A stretch of DNA of 64,000 bases from Margaritifera margaritifera (lineage: Eukaryota > Mollusca > Bivalvia > Unionida > Margaritiferidae), in assembly GCA_029931535.1 (NCBI GenBank), contig JAQPZY010001037.1, positions 558,001 through 622,000 on the forward strand. The letters are read 5' to 3'. The notes beneath the pieces were generated by a model. The model ran no database searches. It saw only the letters and a program-made list of their open reading frames with translations, and had not been told where the DNA came from. Of the stretch, positions 10,979 through 60,060 are shown piece by piece (within the stretch, counting starts at the first letter, position 1; the number at the start of each line of letters is the position of its first letter). Both the position numbers and the translations under genes were made by a program.

Positions 10979-13346
10979 GCTTTAATTATTTTGTGTGTGG
11001 TACCAAATTTCATTGATTTCGTGGTTGCTTCAAACCACAAAATTGTAAGACCCAACAAAATAGGAGTCACATGAGATGCAGAAAGTGCCCCCCAACCCTG
11101 CCTCAGCTTTTTATTGATACATTCCTAACAATCAACAATGCAAAGCTGTTTGAGAATTCAGCTTCATTACTGTAATAAAATATCTTTTACACGTGTCCAT
11201 AAAATCGGATCGCGTTAAAAGCGGGGTCGCGTTAATGCGGGGTTTTACAATATTTAACTTTTTTTCCGAGAACATATACGTGTATACATGTACAATGATC
11301 AAAAGTCGGCTTATCATCAGATGAATATTAACTGGAATGCATTAATTAAGATATATTCAAAATAATCGATGGCTAATATATTTATAGGTTATTACTGTGC
11401 ATTAAAAACATTTACTAATTTTTATTTGTTTGAACGATAATACAGATTGACCGATAATACCAGACTATCGCTATATCATGAAAAGTGTATCAACACCGTA
11501 TGCTACCGTGCCGTCGTGGCATGCAGTTCATCCATAATGGATGTAATTTCATTGAAAATCGTACAGATTTAAAATATTCAATAATTTTGTAATAGTCTGA
11601 ATTCGTTGTGTAAAATATAGGATGAACAAAATATTGAAACCATTTACTTGCCGTCTGATATCGTACGGTCATTGCATGCAGCTATTCCCGGGTCTACATA
11701 CGGTGTCTGTACAAATTTCATACCGCTAAAATTTTATCATATGCGACAACTGCAAGAATAATTAACAATTAACACATGATTTCAGCGTGCAAATAACGGC
11801 TTTCGTCCTTTGATGTTTATTAAATTGTGCGACTCTTGTATCAACCACAGCTTTGTCTGCTGCTTGGCTGTGATTGCAGTTAAATAAGAAGCCCATGTCG
11901 GCTATTGTTTGAGCAACGACTGTATACAGAATTCATGGAAGACAATCACAAAGACGATTTACTGGCTTTACTCATGGATCCGTAATAAGTAACACTTCCG
12001 ATAATGTTTACTTCGGCTTAACAATTCAAAAACCTAATGAAACCAGTTTTCTCTTCTAGAGTAGAATACGGAGCTTCACTACAACCTGTTCAAATTGATA
12101 AATTTCAGAAGCCAAGCGTTGTACACACTATTTCTCGTACGTTATATATATCGTATTATTTTAGAATTCATACACGATCACTTCTCCAAAATCACTTAAA
12201 GAACCTGGATAAATTGTTAAGTTCCGATCGTTTATTATTAAAAGTCATACGCGAATTCTTCCACCAAATTATAATAAACGTTTTACACACTATTTCTCGT
12301 ACGTTAAACAAATATTTTCACAGTCCGATAAAAATACACGTAAATGAATTTCAAATTTCAGGAACCATGCCACGATCATATTATTTTAAAAGTCACAACT
12401 AATCTCATGCCCAAAATGAAGTTAATTTCTTGTTTTGTTTTTTTTACTTTTCTCCAAATTTTTTTTCTCCATGTGTGAATGAATATACGAAATTTCGGGA
12501 GCCATGCTACGACCGCGTTATATCCGAATTCGCGTTATGGCGGGGCGCGTTATAGCGGGGTTCCACTGTATATATATATATATATAGAGTGCTAATTAAA
12601 CATTATGTATATACACTAATTACAGCACAGTACTAAAGCTCATGTCACTGATTTTCAGACAAAACCACTAAATAAACATAGTGTCAATCAAGTCTCCTAG
12701 TACACACAAACATTGGCCACGTAAATAATCATGCAACTGCAAAACTACACCAGTTCAGCTTTCTCAAAGTCAAGCATAATTTGGACTGATCTCTGGACAG
12801 TTTATTGTGAGCTGCTTTTCACCACTATACAACAAAGGTTTCATAGCCTGCTGATTGCATTGAGCAAGGGGCAGTTGGTCATGTGTTCATTCATATATGG
12901 AATGATGACATTCCACTGAACATGATCATCAGAATATACTAATGGTGCAACTTTATGGACTGTGGTTAAGTAAAATATCATACAGATATGCTTCAACAAC
13001 TGCTTGGCTTGGTGTTGTTGGCTTTATTGGCTCCGTTTCATGTTGATCATTCAGAGGAAAATGCAGTGTAAGTGATTGATCTTGGCAGGTGTTTGATTTG
13101 TGCTTATACCAGCTGTTGTATTGTTTTAACCATTCAAGTGACCACCCTTTGTTTTTGGCATATTTTTGTTCTTTTCTCAGTTTGCATTCTTTATTTTTGG
13201 TATTTGTAGAGTTTAATCTATGAAATAAAATACATATCTGTGTGCAAACTTTGACAGAGGAAAATCCATGATTTTAAGTACCCATGAAAATGTATAATTT
13301 TCAAAACCACGAAAATTGATACCCATGAAAACAGATTAAACAACAG
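10977..13346. mobile_element. Decayed, internally rearranged copy of the pogo-like element
   Basis: 10985-11060 resembles the left terminal repeat of the 30423-33130 element (ACCAAATTTC, TTTCGTGGTTGC, AACCACAAAATT). 12600-12820 follows 31050-31270 (CACTGATTTTCAGACAAAACCACT). 12880-12925 matches part of the transposase region (ATATGGAATGATGACATT). 12935-13130 follows 32615-32800 (GGTGCAACTTTATGGA, AAGTGATTGATCTTG). 13255-13346 matches the right end and finishes AACAG|TA. Most of the transposase is deleted and a CpG-rich segment sits inside. The left boundary is uncertain. Confidence 0.65.
11160..12567. mobile_element. CpG-rich insert with GCGTTA-type transposon ends
   Basis: This stretch has many more CpG dinucleotides than its surroundings. 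Its right end, read on the minus strand, is CAGTGGAACCCCGCTATAAC followed by GCG/CCCCGCC/ATAACGCG, a pogo/Tigger-type terminus next to TA. A related terminus in the same orientation lies at 11205-11252, so no inverted partner is seen. Internal direct repeats (CACACTATTTCTCGTACGTT at about 12123 and 12287) occur. No long reading frame resembles a protein; the 121-codon frame at 12037-12402 shows no recognisable domain. Confidence 0.55.
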
Positions 13347-13574
13347 TATATCTATTCCAGTCAGGGTCCCAAAATTCTAATGGCTTTTGCTGGACCATTT
13401 ATGTCCAATCTCCAGCAAGTCAAGTTAGCAAATGGTCATTTGAGGTAATTGTTGGTCATGTCCAGCAAAAGATACAGCCATTTTAGAATCCCCAATTCAA
13501 AAGTGTACTCTGGATTATAAGTGAATATGTAAAAATAAGCAATTAATTGTATATGGAAAATATGTGACTAGGGC

Positions 13575-13890
13575 CTTCAGGTACTTTGATTGCAATAATA
13601 AGAACATAATAATGAGCACATAACAATAACATGTAGATAATAATGAACACGTAACAATAATAAGCATATAATAATGAGCATGTAACAATGATGAGAACAT
13701 AATGAATTACAGATCCAGAAATGGCTAAATTTACCAGGTCTGCATTTAGTTTGCATTTCATTTGCACTTTATTTGCATTAGAAATGCATTTGCATTCTTT
13801 TGTTTGCATTCCATTTCAGGTTTGCATTTCAGCTATTATCTTGTTGTTTTTCATTTGCGTCTTAGAAATGCATTCTGATCATGCATTTAT
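13575..13890. repeat. Low-complexity AATAATGAGCA and TTTGCATTT clusters
   Basis: 13590-13700 is an irregular repeat of ACATAA/AACAATAATGAGCAT. 13735-13880 is an irregular repeat of TTTGCATTTCATTTGC with several exact ATTTGCAT octamers. Open frames on both strands follow from this low complexity. I see no gene. Confidence 0.6.
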
Positions 13891-14458
13891 TGCTTCCATT
13901 CATCATCTCCTTTCATTTTTATTCATTTTGAACAAAATGGAAATGCATCTACTGAACCGTCCTGTTTTCTATTATCAAGAGTGTTAGAGAGAATTATTGC
14001 TTTCAAATATTGTCTTATTAAAAGTGTGCTTTAATACAATAGCAAATGCATAAAATGCAAACCAGATTATTGAATTTGGAATAAATAAAAATGTAATAGC
14101 AAACTGAAATAAATACAAAAATATATTTGTATAGTATTTGTCAGTAAATTCTATTTCTCTTTTTGTTTTATTCAGATAAAAGTTTCACAGATACACTCAC
14201 TGGTTATGATGCCATCAGATCAGTGGCAGTTACGTTTGCCTCATCGAGATCAATGTTATTAGCTTGTTAGGAGTGAAAATAGTCAGTGTAATGAATTTGA
14301 TCCTGGATTATCATGCAAAAGGGCTTTTGACTGCAGAAATTTAGCAGCAGCCTGAAAATAATAGATTTTCAAATCCATTCATAAAAAGGCATATTGTGTA
14401 GCGTTCCATTTTTGTTTATCATTCATCATTCTGCATTCTGCATCTGTGCTCTTGATTT

Positions 14459-15030
14459 TTAGCTCAATTGGTCATAGACCAGAAGAGCTTATGGGATGGC
14501 CTGTTCTTCATTGTCCATCATGTGACGTCTGTCCATCTGTTAGCACAAGTTTGTTATCACTGCTCCTCCCAAACTACATGGAGGATTGCCATGAAATTTT
14601 ACACATAGACATTCATTCCAAGGTCTAGTTGGTCCTAAATGAAATTGGTGCCACTCCTTGGACATCTATTATGACCATCACAGTGGCCATCATGAAAATC
14701 CTATTATTGCTAATCCTCCTGAATGGATAGTTGTATAAGTATGGGGCTTTCACTAAAAGACTTCTTATGATGTTAAGTTGGTCCTAAATGAAAATGGTGC
14801 TGATCTGACGTCTCTTACAGCCGCTATGGCAGACATCTTGAAAATCTTATCATTGCTACTCCTGAAAGGAAAGTCATATTGACATTGGGTTTTCACCAGA
14901 ATACTTCTTATGATGTCTAGTTGGTCCTAAATGAAAATGGTTCCACTTGGACATTCAGCATGGCCACCAAAGCGGCTATCTTAAAAATCTTGTTATTTCT
15001 ACTGCACCAGAATGGCTGGTCATATCAACA
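14459..15030. mobile_element. Tandem-body element family C, copy 2: head and first monomers
   Basis: It begins with the family head (TAGCTCAATTGGTCATAGAC, CAGAAGAGCTTATGGGATGG, CACAAGTTTGTTATCACTGC). Monomers of about 145 bp follow until CATATCAACA at 15030, where the array breaks in mid-monomer. The array resumes near 15815, so the DNA between them looks inserted. Confidence 0.8.
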
Positions 15031-15814
15031 GTGTTGCACCTAGGATCCCAAAGTCAGGGAACACTGTGTCCCTCACCCTCCCGATTTGGGGGGGGGGGGA
15101 CACAACATTTTGAAGGGACAAATAAAAATTGTGGTACATAATGCACTAGAAGTGCTAAAAAAGATGAGATAATATTATTTGCTTCAATAATTTTGCCACC
15201 ATAACTTTCTCATATTTTCCTTGGACATTTACATTATTGCAATAAACATTTTATCATGTGATCAAGTAACTCATGAAAACATTAACATGTTTGAATATCT
15301 GGTTAGCCTGAAATGAACGGCACCATGGAATTTTCGATTTAGATTTTGCACTCATTTAACTTTAGTGTTCACTCATTATCTACTAACATTTATTGTAATA
15401 AATACCCATGTTTTCTTAATTGCTTTCTTTTAAAAGTAATAAATCCTTAATCAAATGACAAATTATGTATTTGCATAAATTAGTACCTTTTTTCATTAAT
15501 TCAGCCTGAGAATAAATTAAGTCTTCACTGCCATAGGTGTGACTTTAACCTTGAAAATATATTATGATAGTGGCAGTCAAAGACTTTAGCAACTCGTCCA
15601 ATTACCACAGACCTTGAATGTTTTAATTGCCAGATTCATTATTCATTATTTTCAAATGGATATTCATTGCCATCTTACAGGTTTTATCACTTTTAGCGAC
15701 TTTGGCCATTGCCAGCGCCAACATAGACATGGATGCACATCTGCAAAGGAAAAGTGTAGGCATATTTGTTTTATTTTATTTTCCTGACAAAAAAGTGTGC
15801 CCAGAGGGCACATA
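15031..15814. other. Sequence interrupting tandem-body element copy 2
   Basis: About 780 bp of unrelated sequence sits inside one monomer. It includes an 11-12 base G run near 15092. A stretch at 15680-15765 reads VLSLLATLAIASANIDMD, like the end of a signal peptide, between a possible acceptor (ATCTTACAG) and GTAGGC. The ends do not show a clear inverted repeat or target duplication. No gene is supported. Confidence 0.4.
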
Positions 15815-16578
15815 CATAAAGACTTCTTATCATGTCTGGTAGGTCCTAAATTAAAATGCTGCCAATCTGACATCCAGTATGGCCACCACAGCAGCCATCT
15901 TGAAAAGTCTTGTTATTGCTACACCTCCTGAATGGAGTGTCATATCAGCATGGTGTTTCCACTGGAAGACATTTTATGGTGTCTAGTTGGTCTTAAATAA
16001 AAATTGTGCAGATTTTACATCCAATATGGCCACTGCAGCTGCCATATTGAAAATCTTATCGCTCTTCATCCTAGACAGAAAGTCTTATCAGCATTGTTTT
16101 CTCCTCAGAAGGATTCTTTTTATGTCTAGATGGTACTAAATGAAAATGGTGCTGATCTGTCACTGTGGCCACAATGGCAGCCATCTTGAAAATCTTGTTA
16201 TTTGTTACTCTTCCTAAATGGAAAGTCATATCGACATGGAGTTTTCATCAGAAGACTAATTATGATATCTAGTTGGTCCTGAATAAAAATGGTGCTGCTG
16301 TGACCTCAAATATGGCTGCCACAGTGAACATATCAAAAATCTTGTCTCCAATTCTCCTGAATGGTTGGTTGTATCAACATGGAGTTTCACCAAAAGTCTT
16401 TAATTGTGTCTAGTTTGTCCTAAATGAAAATGGTGTCCATCTTACATCCAATATGGCTGCCACTTTGGCAAATTTGAAAATTGTGTCACTCAAGAATATC
16501 AAAGATGGTTCAAACACTTAACATGTTGAAATAAAGAAATGATTTTATCTGGAATTCCTGAAAAACTCTATTCATATA
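15815..16578. mobile_element. Tandem-body element family C, copy 2 continued: monomers and start of tail
   Basis: Four to five further monomers (GTCTAGTTGGTCCTAAATGA type) are followed by the tail (CACTCAAGAATATCAAAGAT, GGAATTCCTGAAAAACTCTA). The tail is split by the 850-bp element at 16579-17428 and resumes at 17434 (GTAGAGCATCATTTTTTTTG, AGGGACTCTTG). Confidence 0.8.
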
Positions 16579-17428
16579 CAGAGCTAGAATTTAACAAAAA
16601 TTTCCTTGTAGCCAGAAGGACTAGTTGATTGAGAAATTTACTAGTCCTGCTGAATCTTCACTAGTCCTTTCCACAAAACAATGTCAGACATGTATCTAGA
16701 TTAACAACACTTTATTTCTTAAATATCACAATCATTCATAATTCGAAAGTACAAATCTTGCTTTAGAAAAGCACCAAGGTTCCTTGAAGATAATTACTAC
16801 AAGCACAAATTCACAAGAAAAACAACGACTGATTCTAAAGAAATTAACTGTAAAAAAAGATGACCTTAAACATTTATCGAGTCCCCGTCATGCTTAAAAA
16901 ACAAATAACTTCATAAGAGAAAAAGAAAAAGACCTCATTCACACTGGTCACTATGTAGGTAGGCGGCGATGTAAGGTTCTTTAAGTTTGCTAGGCCCAGT
17001 AATAAGCAGCTACCCTATGCCTACACCATGTGTTTTGGCAAATTCCATATTTTCAATGGGCAATGCACTCTGATCTCACATCCCATTAGTGTCAAAATAT
17101 CTAAAAAAGGGGTAGGAAAGGTCTTTGACATACAACTTTACCTTATATATCTAACAGAACCAATAAAGATTTATATACCAGTAGCCTTGTTTTGAAATAC
17201 AATCTGTAAAATCCTCATTTGTTCTAACCCTCTAGGGGAGCAATTGAACTTTGGGAATTTACATGATTAGCTCAGAGATACCTTGGACATTGTCCAATCA
17301 TTCAGATTTTCAAAAATTACGTATGATAGGGTAAATAAATACTGACTGGTGACAACTGAAACTTTACTATCCATCAGCCTATTAAAAGTATGAAAACTAA
17401 TAGTCCGACAGGAAATTTACTAGCCCTG
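16579..17428. mobile_element. 850-bp non-autonomous DNA transposon in the tail of a family C element
   Basis: The ends are inverted: CAGAGCTAGAATTTAACAAA on the left against CAGGGCTAGTAAATTTCCTG on the complement of the right. ATATA lies immediately outside both ends (16574-16578 and 17429-17433), a possible 5-bp target duplication. A truncated inverted relative is at 6967-7153. No transposase is visible. The CAGRGCTAG termini are hAT-like, though the duplication is shorter than the usual eight. Confidence 0.7.
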
Positions 17429-17510
17429 ATATAGTAGAGCATCATTTTTTTTGAGGGACTCTTGTTCCAAAATGCATTAATCGTTTTATTTGTGTTCATT
17501 CTGCATTCTA

Positions 17511-17668
17511 CATACCAACATGGGTATGTGAGAAAACTTGCTAGTAGCTTCCCATGGGTCAGTGGTTCTTCTTGGGGTCTTCTTCGGTTCTTCCTCCACC
17601 AAAATATACTGACAGCCATGTATATCCTATCATGAGATGAAAAATGGCATTAAACCCCACAAAACCAA
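17511..17668 (+). mobile_element. Dispersed SINE-like repeat family B2, copy 2
   Basis: It matches 9079-9229 block by block (GAGAAAACTTGCTAGTAGCT, GGTTCTTCCTCCACCAAA, CAGCCATGTATATCCTATCA, GAAAAATGGCATTAAACCCC) and ends in a CAAAACC-rich tail. No transcription promoter box is recognised. Confidence 0.65.
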
Positions 17669-17880
17669 AACCAATCCCGCACTGTAATGCTGTTCATGGG
17701 AGCCATAAAAGTGAATCGTCTAGTAGCCAAGATTGCCTTACATTGAGGTATTTGATACATAATATTTCTATTAAATATTGAACTGACATCCATGACCTTA
17801 TCAGCCTTATAAATGGGACTGTCTTAAACTAAGGTGTCTTATGTGGAGGGAGTACAGTAGTGCATAAAATCTTCACTTGG

Positions 17881-18070
17881 TCTAATGGAGCTCAGTTGGT
17901 AGAGCATCAGACTCATAATCCAAGGTTTGCAGGTTCAGTACCTGCCCAGGTCAGCCTGGGTCAATTGCCCCAGTGCGAGCTTGAGAAAGGCACTTGTAAG
18001 CTCCCATTTCCTCAGCATGATATAGCCAATAATGTGTTAAGAGTGCTGTTAAAACCAACAGAAACAAATT
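17881..18070 (+). mobile_element. tRNA-derived SINE family A, near full length
   Basis: Head GGAGCTCAGTTGGTAGAGCA, loop GACTCATAATCC, box B-like GGTTCAGTACCTGCC. The body follows: CAGGTCAGCCTGGGTC, GAGAAAGGCACTTGTAAGCT, CCTCAGCATGATATAGCCAA, AATGTGTTAA and an AACCAACAGAAACAAA tail. Translating it produces a spurious 122-codon frame. Confidence 0.88.
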
Positions 18071-18127
18071 CACTCGGTTTCATTTTTTTAAAAAGAAGTA
18101 TATGCTTATTATCCACACTTTACAGAA

Positions 18128-18307
18128 CAGTACTCCCTCATTATAACACCCTTAATAGAGTATATCACCTTATAATGAGACCATCTTATAACGAAGTTAA
18201 TGGTACATATGGTTTTAGTACTACTTAATGACATGGGATTCATGGCCATACCTACCTTAACACAGAAACTGTGTTATAATGGAGAGCCTTATAGTGAGGG
18301 AGAACTG
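18128..18307. mobile_element. 180-bp MITE with CAGT(A/T)CTCCCTCA ends
   Basis: CAGTACTCCCTCATTATAAC on the left pairs with CAGTTCTCCCTCACTATAAG from the complement of the right end. TA follows the right end; the left TA is not preserved. The inside is AT-rich and carries further TTATAATGGAG/CTTATAATGAG repeats. Partial relatives appear near 2596-2750 and 17815-17855. The termini look pogo/Tigger-like. Confidence 0.75.
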
Positions 18308-18478
18308 TATTATTATTCTTGTGGTACTGATTTTGGTTGTTTTGTGGTTGTCACAAACCATGGATTTAAAGACACAGTTGAACTGAATAATCATCTCCCT
18401 ACAGGCTCAGAAATGTGCAGTATGCCCATTGTGCCTTCCCACATGTTGTACATGTAATACGTGATTAATGGAGACAGG

Positions 18479-18655
18479 AACCATGGTGGCACAGTGGGTT
18501 GCTTGCCGGACTTGTGGCCAAAAGTGTGTGGGTTCAGATCCTACTGTGACATCAGCCCATGTCAGCTACCATGGTGTGTCTTTGGGCAAGGGAATTGACT
18601 TGAATTGCCACAGTACTAAATATCCTACTTGTGTTTATATGCCATAAAACGGATC
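18479..18655 (+). mobile_element. tRNA-like SINE family B, copy 1
   Basis: Head ACCATGGTGGCACAGTGGG, then GTGTGGGTTCAGATCCTAC (box B-like) and GTCAGCTACCATGGTGTGTC. The family end follows: GCCACAGTACTAAATATCCT, ACTTGTGTT-ATGCCATAAAAC. It shares head and end with 42176-42362. Confidence 0.7.
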
Positions 18656-18765
18656 AATCATCTTGAAGAGACAACAGAACTTTCTTTCTCAAATTTAGGG
18701 GGGGGGGGAAAGGAATTTTTTGCAAACCCGTGAAAATTAATACTTGTATTTTCTGTTTCTTTCAG

Positions 18766-57098
<38,333 letters not shown>

Positions 57099-57182
57099 AG
57101 TATCCAGGTCAGTCATCCAGTCAGTGAGGAGCTATACAGGACTCCTTTTCTAGAGAACTATTCTTGGGGGTGGGGGGAGGGC

Positions 57183-57188
57183 AATAAA
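57183..57188 (+). terminator. Candidate polyadenylation signal AATAAA (short 3' UTR)
   Basis: AATAAA lies 85 nt after the kinase stop codon in an otherwise unremarkable stretch. It would give a 3' UTR of roughly 110 nt if the donor at 57108 is not used. Confidence 0.35.
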
Positions 57189-57438
57189 ATTAACCTGGGT
57201 TGTAATTGGGGCCACCATATAATGAGATATATTCTAACAAGGTTGTGTTCTAATAGTGCATACAAACATCTAAAAGGTATTTTAATGATGTGAAACAATA
57301 TTATACTTGAGTTCTCATTCACCAAGAGCTAATAATAATTGAAATAAAGTAGGTAGGAACTAAAATTAGGTAAAATAATATAGGTAGCAATAATAAAACA
57401 CACTTTAGCCAAATCTAAAGAGATGCATGATCATTATT

Positions 57439-57954
57439 AGAGGAACAGCTGTATATTGAGGAGCATCACAGTGAGAACCATTGTACAAAATGACTATATC
57501 TATGTTATTAGCGGAACAGCTGTATACTGAGGGGCATCATAGTTAGAATCATTGTACACTGTGACCATATCTATGTTATTAGAGGAACAGCTGTACACTG
57601 AAGGGCATCATAGTGAGAATCATTGTACACAATGACCATATCTATGTTATTAGAGGAACAGCTGTACACTGAAGGGCATCATAGTGAGAATCATTGTACA
57701 CAATGACCATATCTATGTTATTAGAGGAACAGCTGTACACTGAAGGGCATCATAGTGAGAATCATTGTACACAATGACCATATATATGTTATTAGAAGAA
57801 CAGCTGTACACTGAAGGGCATCATAGTGAGAATCATTGTACACAATGACCATATTTATGTTATTAGAGGAACAGCTGTACACTGAGGGGCATCATAGTGA
57901 GAATCATTGTACACTGTGACCATATCTATGTTATTAGCGGAACAGCTTTACACT
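57439..57954. repeat. 71-bp tandem array, about seven units, just after the stop codon
   Basis: The unit is GAGGAACAGCTGTACACTGA, AGGGCATCATAGTGAGAATC, ATTGTACACAATGACCATAT, CTATGTTATTA. The central units are nearly identical while the first and last are more diverged, as expected of an array homogenised from the middle. Confidence 0.96.
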
Positions 57955-58165
57955 GAGTAGGGGTGAAACGATACACCTGTGCTGCATATCAATACGTTTC
58001 ATGATACACAGCCTACAATATGATACATTATCGATTCTCAGTTTAAGGAATAAAAAGGCAAACGACTAATAATTATTCATGACTGCTGAAGATTAAAGTA
58101 ACTTATATAGGGTAAGTATCATTTTGTATCGATTCTTCACCTCTTGTATCGGGAAACACCATCTG
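57955..58165. mobile_element. Possible hAT-like MITE abutting the 71-bp array
   Basis: It begins TAGGGGTGAAACGATACACC, typical of hAT termini that read GGGGTGNAACGATAC. The right end may be the complement of GGTGTTTCCCGATACAAGAG. ATCGAT-containing text occurs twice inside. No target duplication was found, so the extent is uncertain. Confidence 0.4.
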
Positions 58166-58935
58166 ATAATCAAAGTTTGTGACTGCTTCATGCTTGTCCA
58201 CAAATTCTGACCTTGGGTGGGATTTCCCTAATGCACGCCTATCACCATGAAAAAGGACGGGGAAAATAAGTGTAAAAAACCTTCTTTGTAAACAAGGATT
58301 ATTATTTTTGGGATGACAAAATTTGTCTTTTCTTAGCTAGAAACACATGAATCATTGCAGATGTTTATGATATCAGCAGCATACTGAAATCATCTGCAGT
58401 GTCAGTTACACTCCTCACATCTCATACTCCTTCAGAATATATTGCTTCTGTAAGAATATTTTGACCCATGGGTCATCTAGACCTCATTACATCATCTCTG
58501 CACATTAGTAGATAAGCATGTTGACTGGATCCTACCTTACCTCTCTTAGCACAAGTTGAAATCTAATCAAAAACAAAGGAAAAAGAACCAGACTGTGTAT
58601 GTCAGATCATATGTGCTTCATTGTGACACCATCAGTATATAGTGATGTCTGCCACATGCTACCTTGTAACATCATGAGCCCTATGCTCTATCACTGCAAA
58701 TAAAGAATTCCTGAGTTTTCATCCTACGTATTTGGCAAATGCTTCCCATTCTGCACTAAAGCCATTGTAGAGAAGAGATTGCAGCAAATGGAGTCTAAAT
58801 TGGGTGTGATGCAGTTATCAAAGCCTACAGTTTTCTCCAGATGGCATGTTATTCTCCAGATGGCATGTTACCATCTAATTGACATTGTTTTGGCAGTGGT
58901 ACTATCCTACTCAAGGGAGGTAACCCACTGTAAGG
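58166..58935. other. Stretch with no supported feature
   Basis: Intronic or 3' flanking DNA between the two satellite arrays. A short direct duplication (CTCCAGATGGCATGTTA) occurs near 58840. No gene is seen. Confidence 0.45.
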
Positions 58936-58944
58936 AGTATGAGT

Positions 58945-60060
58945 ATCAATAAGTACACTCATGTGGAATAGGCATATCCAACATGCCTTTCTCACATGGG
59001 GAAACTATATTACCTATCACACATGCATAGGAATGAGATACAACACATAATGGGAGTCAGTAAGTTCACTCCTGTGGGATGGGGAAACTATTTCACATAT
59101 GACACATGCATAGGAATGAGATACAACACATAATGGGTGTCAGTAAGTTCACTCCTGTGGGATGGGGAAACTATTTCACATATGACACATGCATAGGAAT
59201 GAGGGTAATAGCTCATCACACGTAAAGAGTGTCAATAAGTACACTCATGTGGGATAGGCATATAGCACATTTCTTTCTCACATGGAGAAACTATATCACA
59301 TATCGCACATGTATAGGAATGAGAGAAATAGTGCATTACACTTATAGAGCATCAATAAGTACACTCATGTGAGATAGGCATATAGCACATGCCTTTCTCA
59401 CATGGGCAAACTATATCACATCTATAGGAATGAGGGTAATAGCTCATCACACTTAAAGAGTGTCAATAAGTACACTCATGTGGGATAGGCATATAGCACA
59501 TTTCTTTCTCACATGTGGAAACTATATCACATATTACAGATGTATAGAAATGAGAGTAATAATGCATCACGCTTAAAGAGTGTCAATAAGTACACATGTG
59601 GGATAGGTATATATCACATACCTTTCTCACATGGGAAACTATAGCACAAAGCACGCATGTATAGGCATGAGAGAAATAGTTCATCACTCATATTGTCAGT
59701 AAGTATGCTCGTGTGTGATAGGTGTATCTTACATTCCTTTCTCACATAGGAAACTATATCACATATCACACATGTATAGGAATGAGAGAAAAATAGTTTG
59801 TAACTCATAAAGAGTGTCAGTAAGTATACTCATGTGGGATAGGCATATAGCACATGCCTTTCTCACATCGGGAAACTATAGCACAAAGCTCGCATGTATA
59901 CTATGAGAGTAATAATGCATCATACTTAAAGAATGTCAATAAGTATGCTTGTGTGGGATAGGTGTATCCCACACGCCTTTCTCATATGGGGCAACTATAT
60001 CACAAATCACACATAAATGGGAATGAGAGAAATGGGTCATTGCACAGAAAGAGCGCAAGA
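58945..60060. repeat. 120-bp tandem array, about nine units
   Basis: The unit contains GTCAATAAGTACACTCATGT, GGGATAGGCATATAGCACAT, TTCTTTCTCACATGGGGAAA, CTATATCACATATCACACAT, GTATAGGAATGAGAGTAATA and GCATCACACTTAAAGAGT. One unit near 59410 has lost about 20 bp. The units share CTCACATG and CATGTGGGATAGG, which are partly complementary within a unit. Confidence 0.95.

Noticed and set aside
12037..12402. 121-codon plus-strand frame
   Set aside because: It lies in a CpG-rich transposon-like insert, overlaps internal direct repeats, and shows no recognisable domain.
17881..17955. tRNA-like sequence with CAT anticodon loop
   Set aside because: It is the head of a SINE with the family A body; the 5' and 3' ends do not pair as an acceptor stem.
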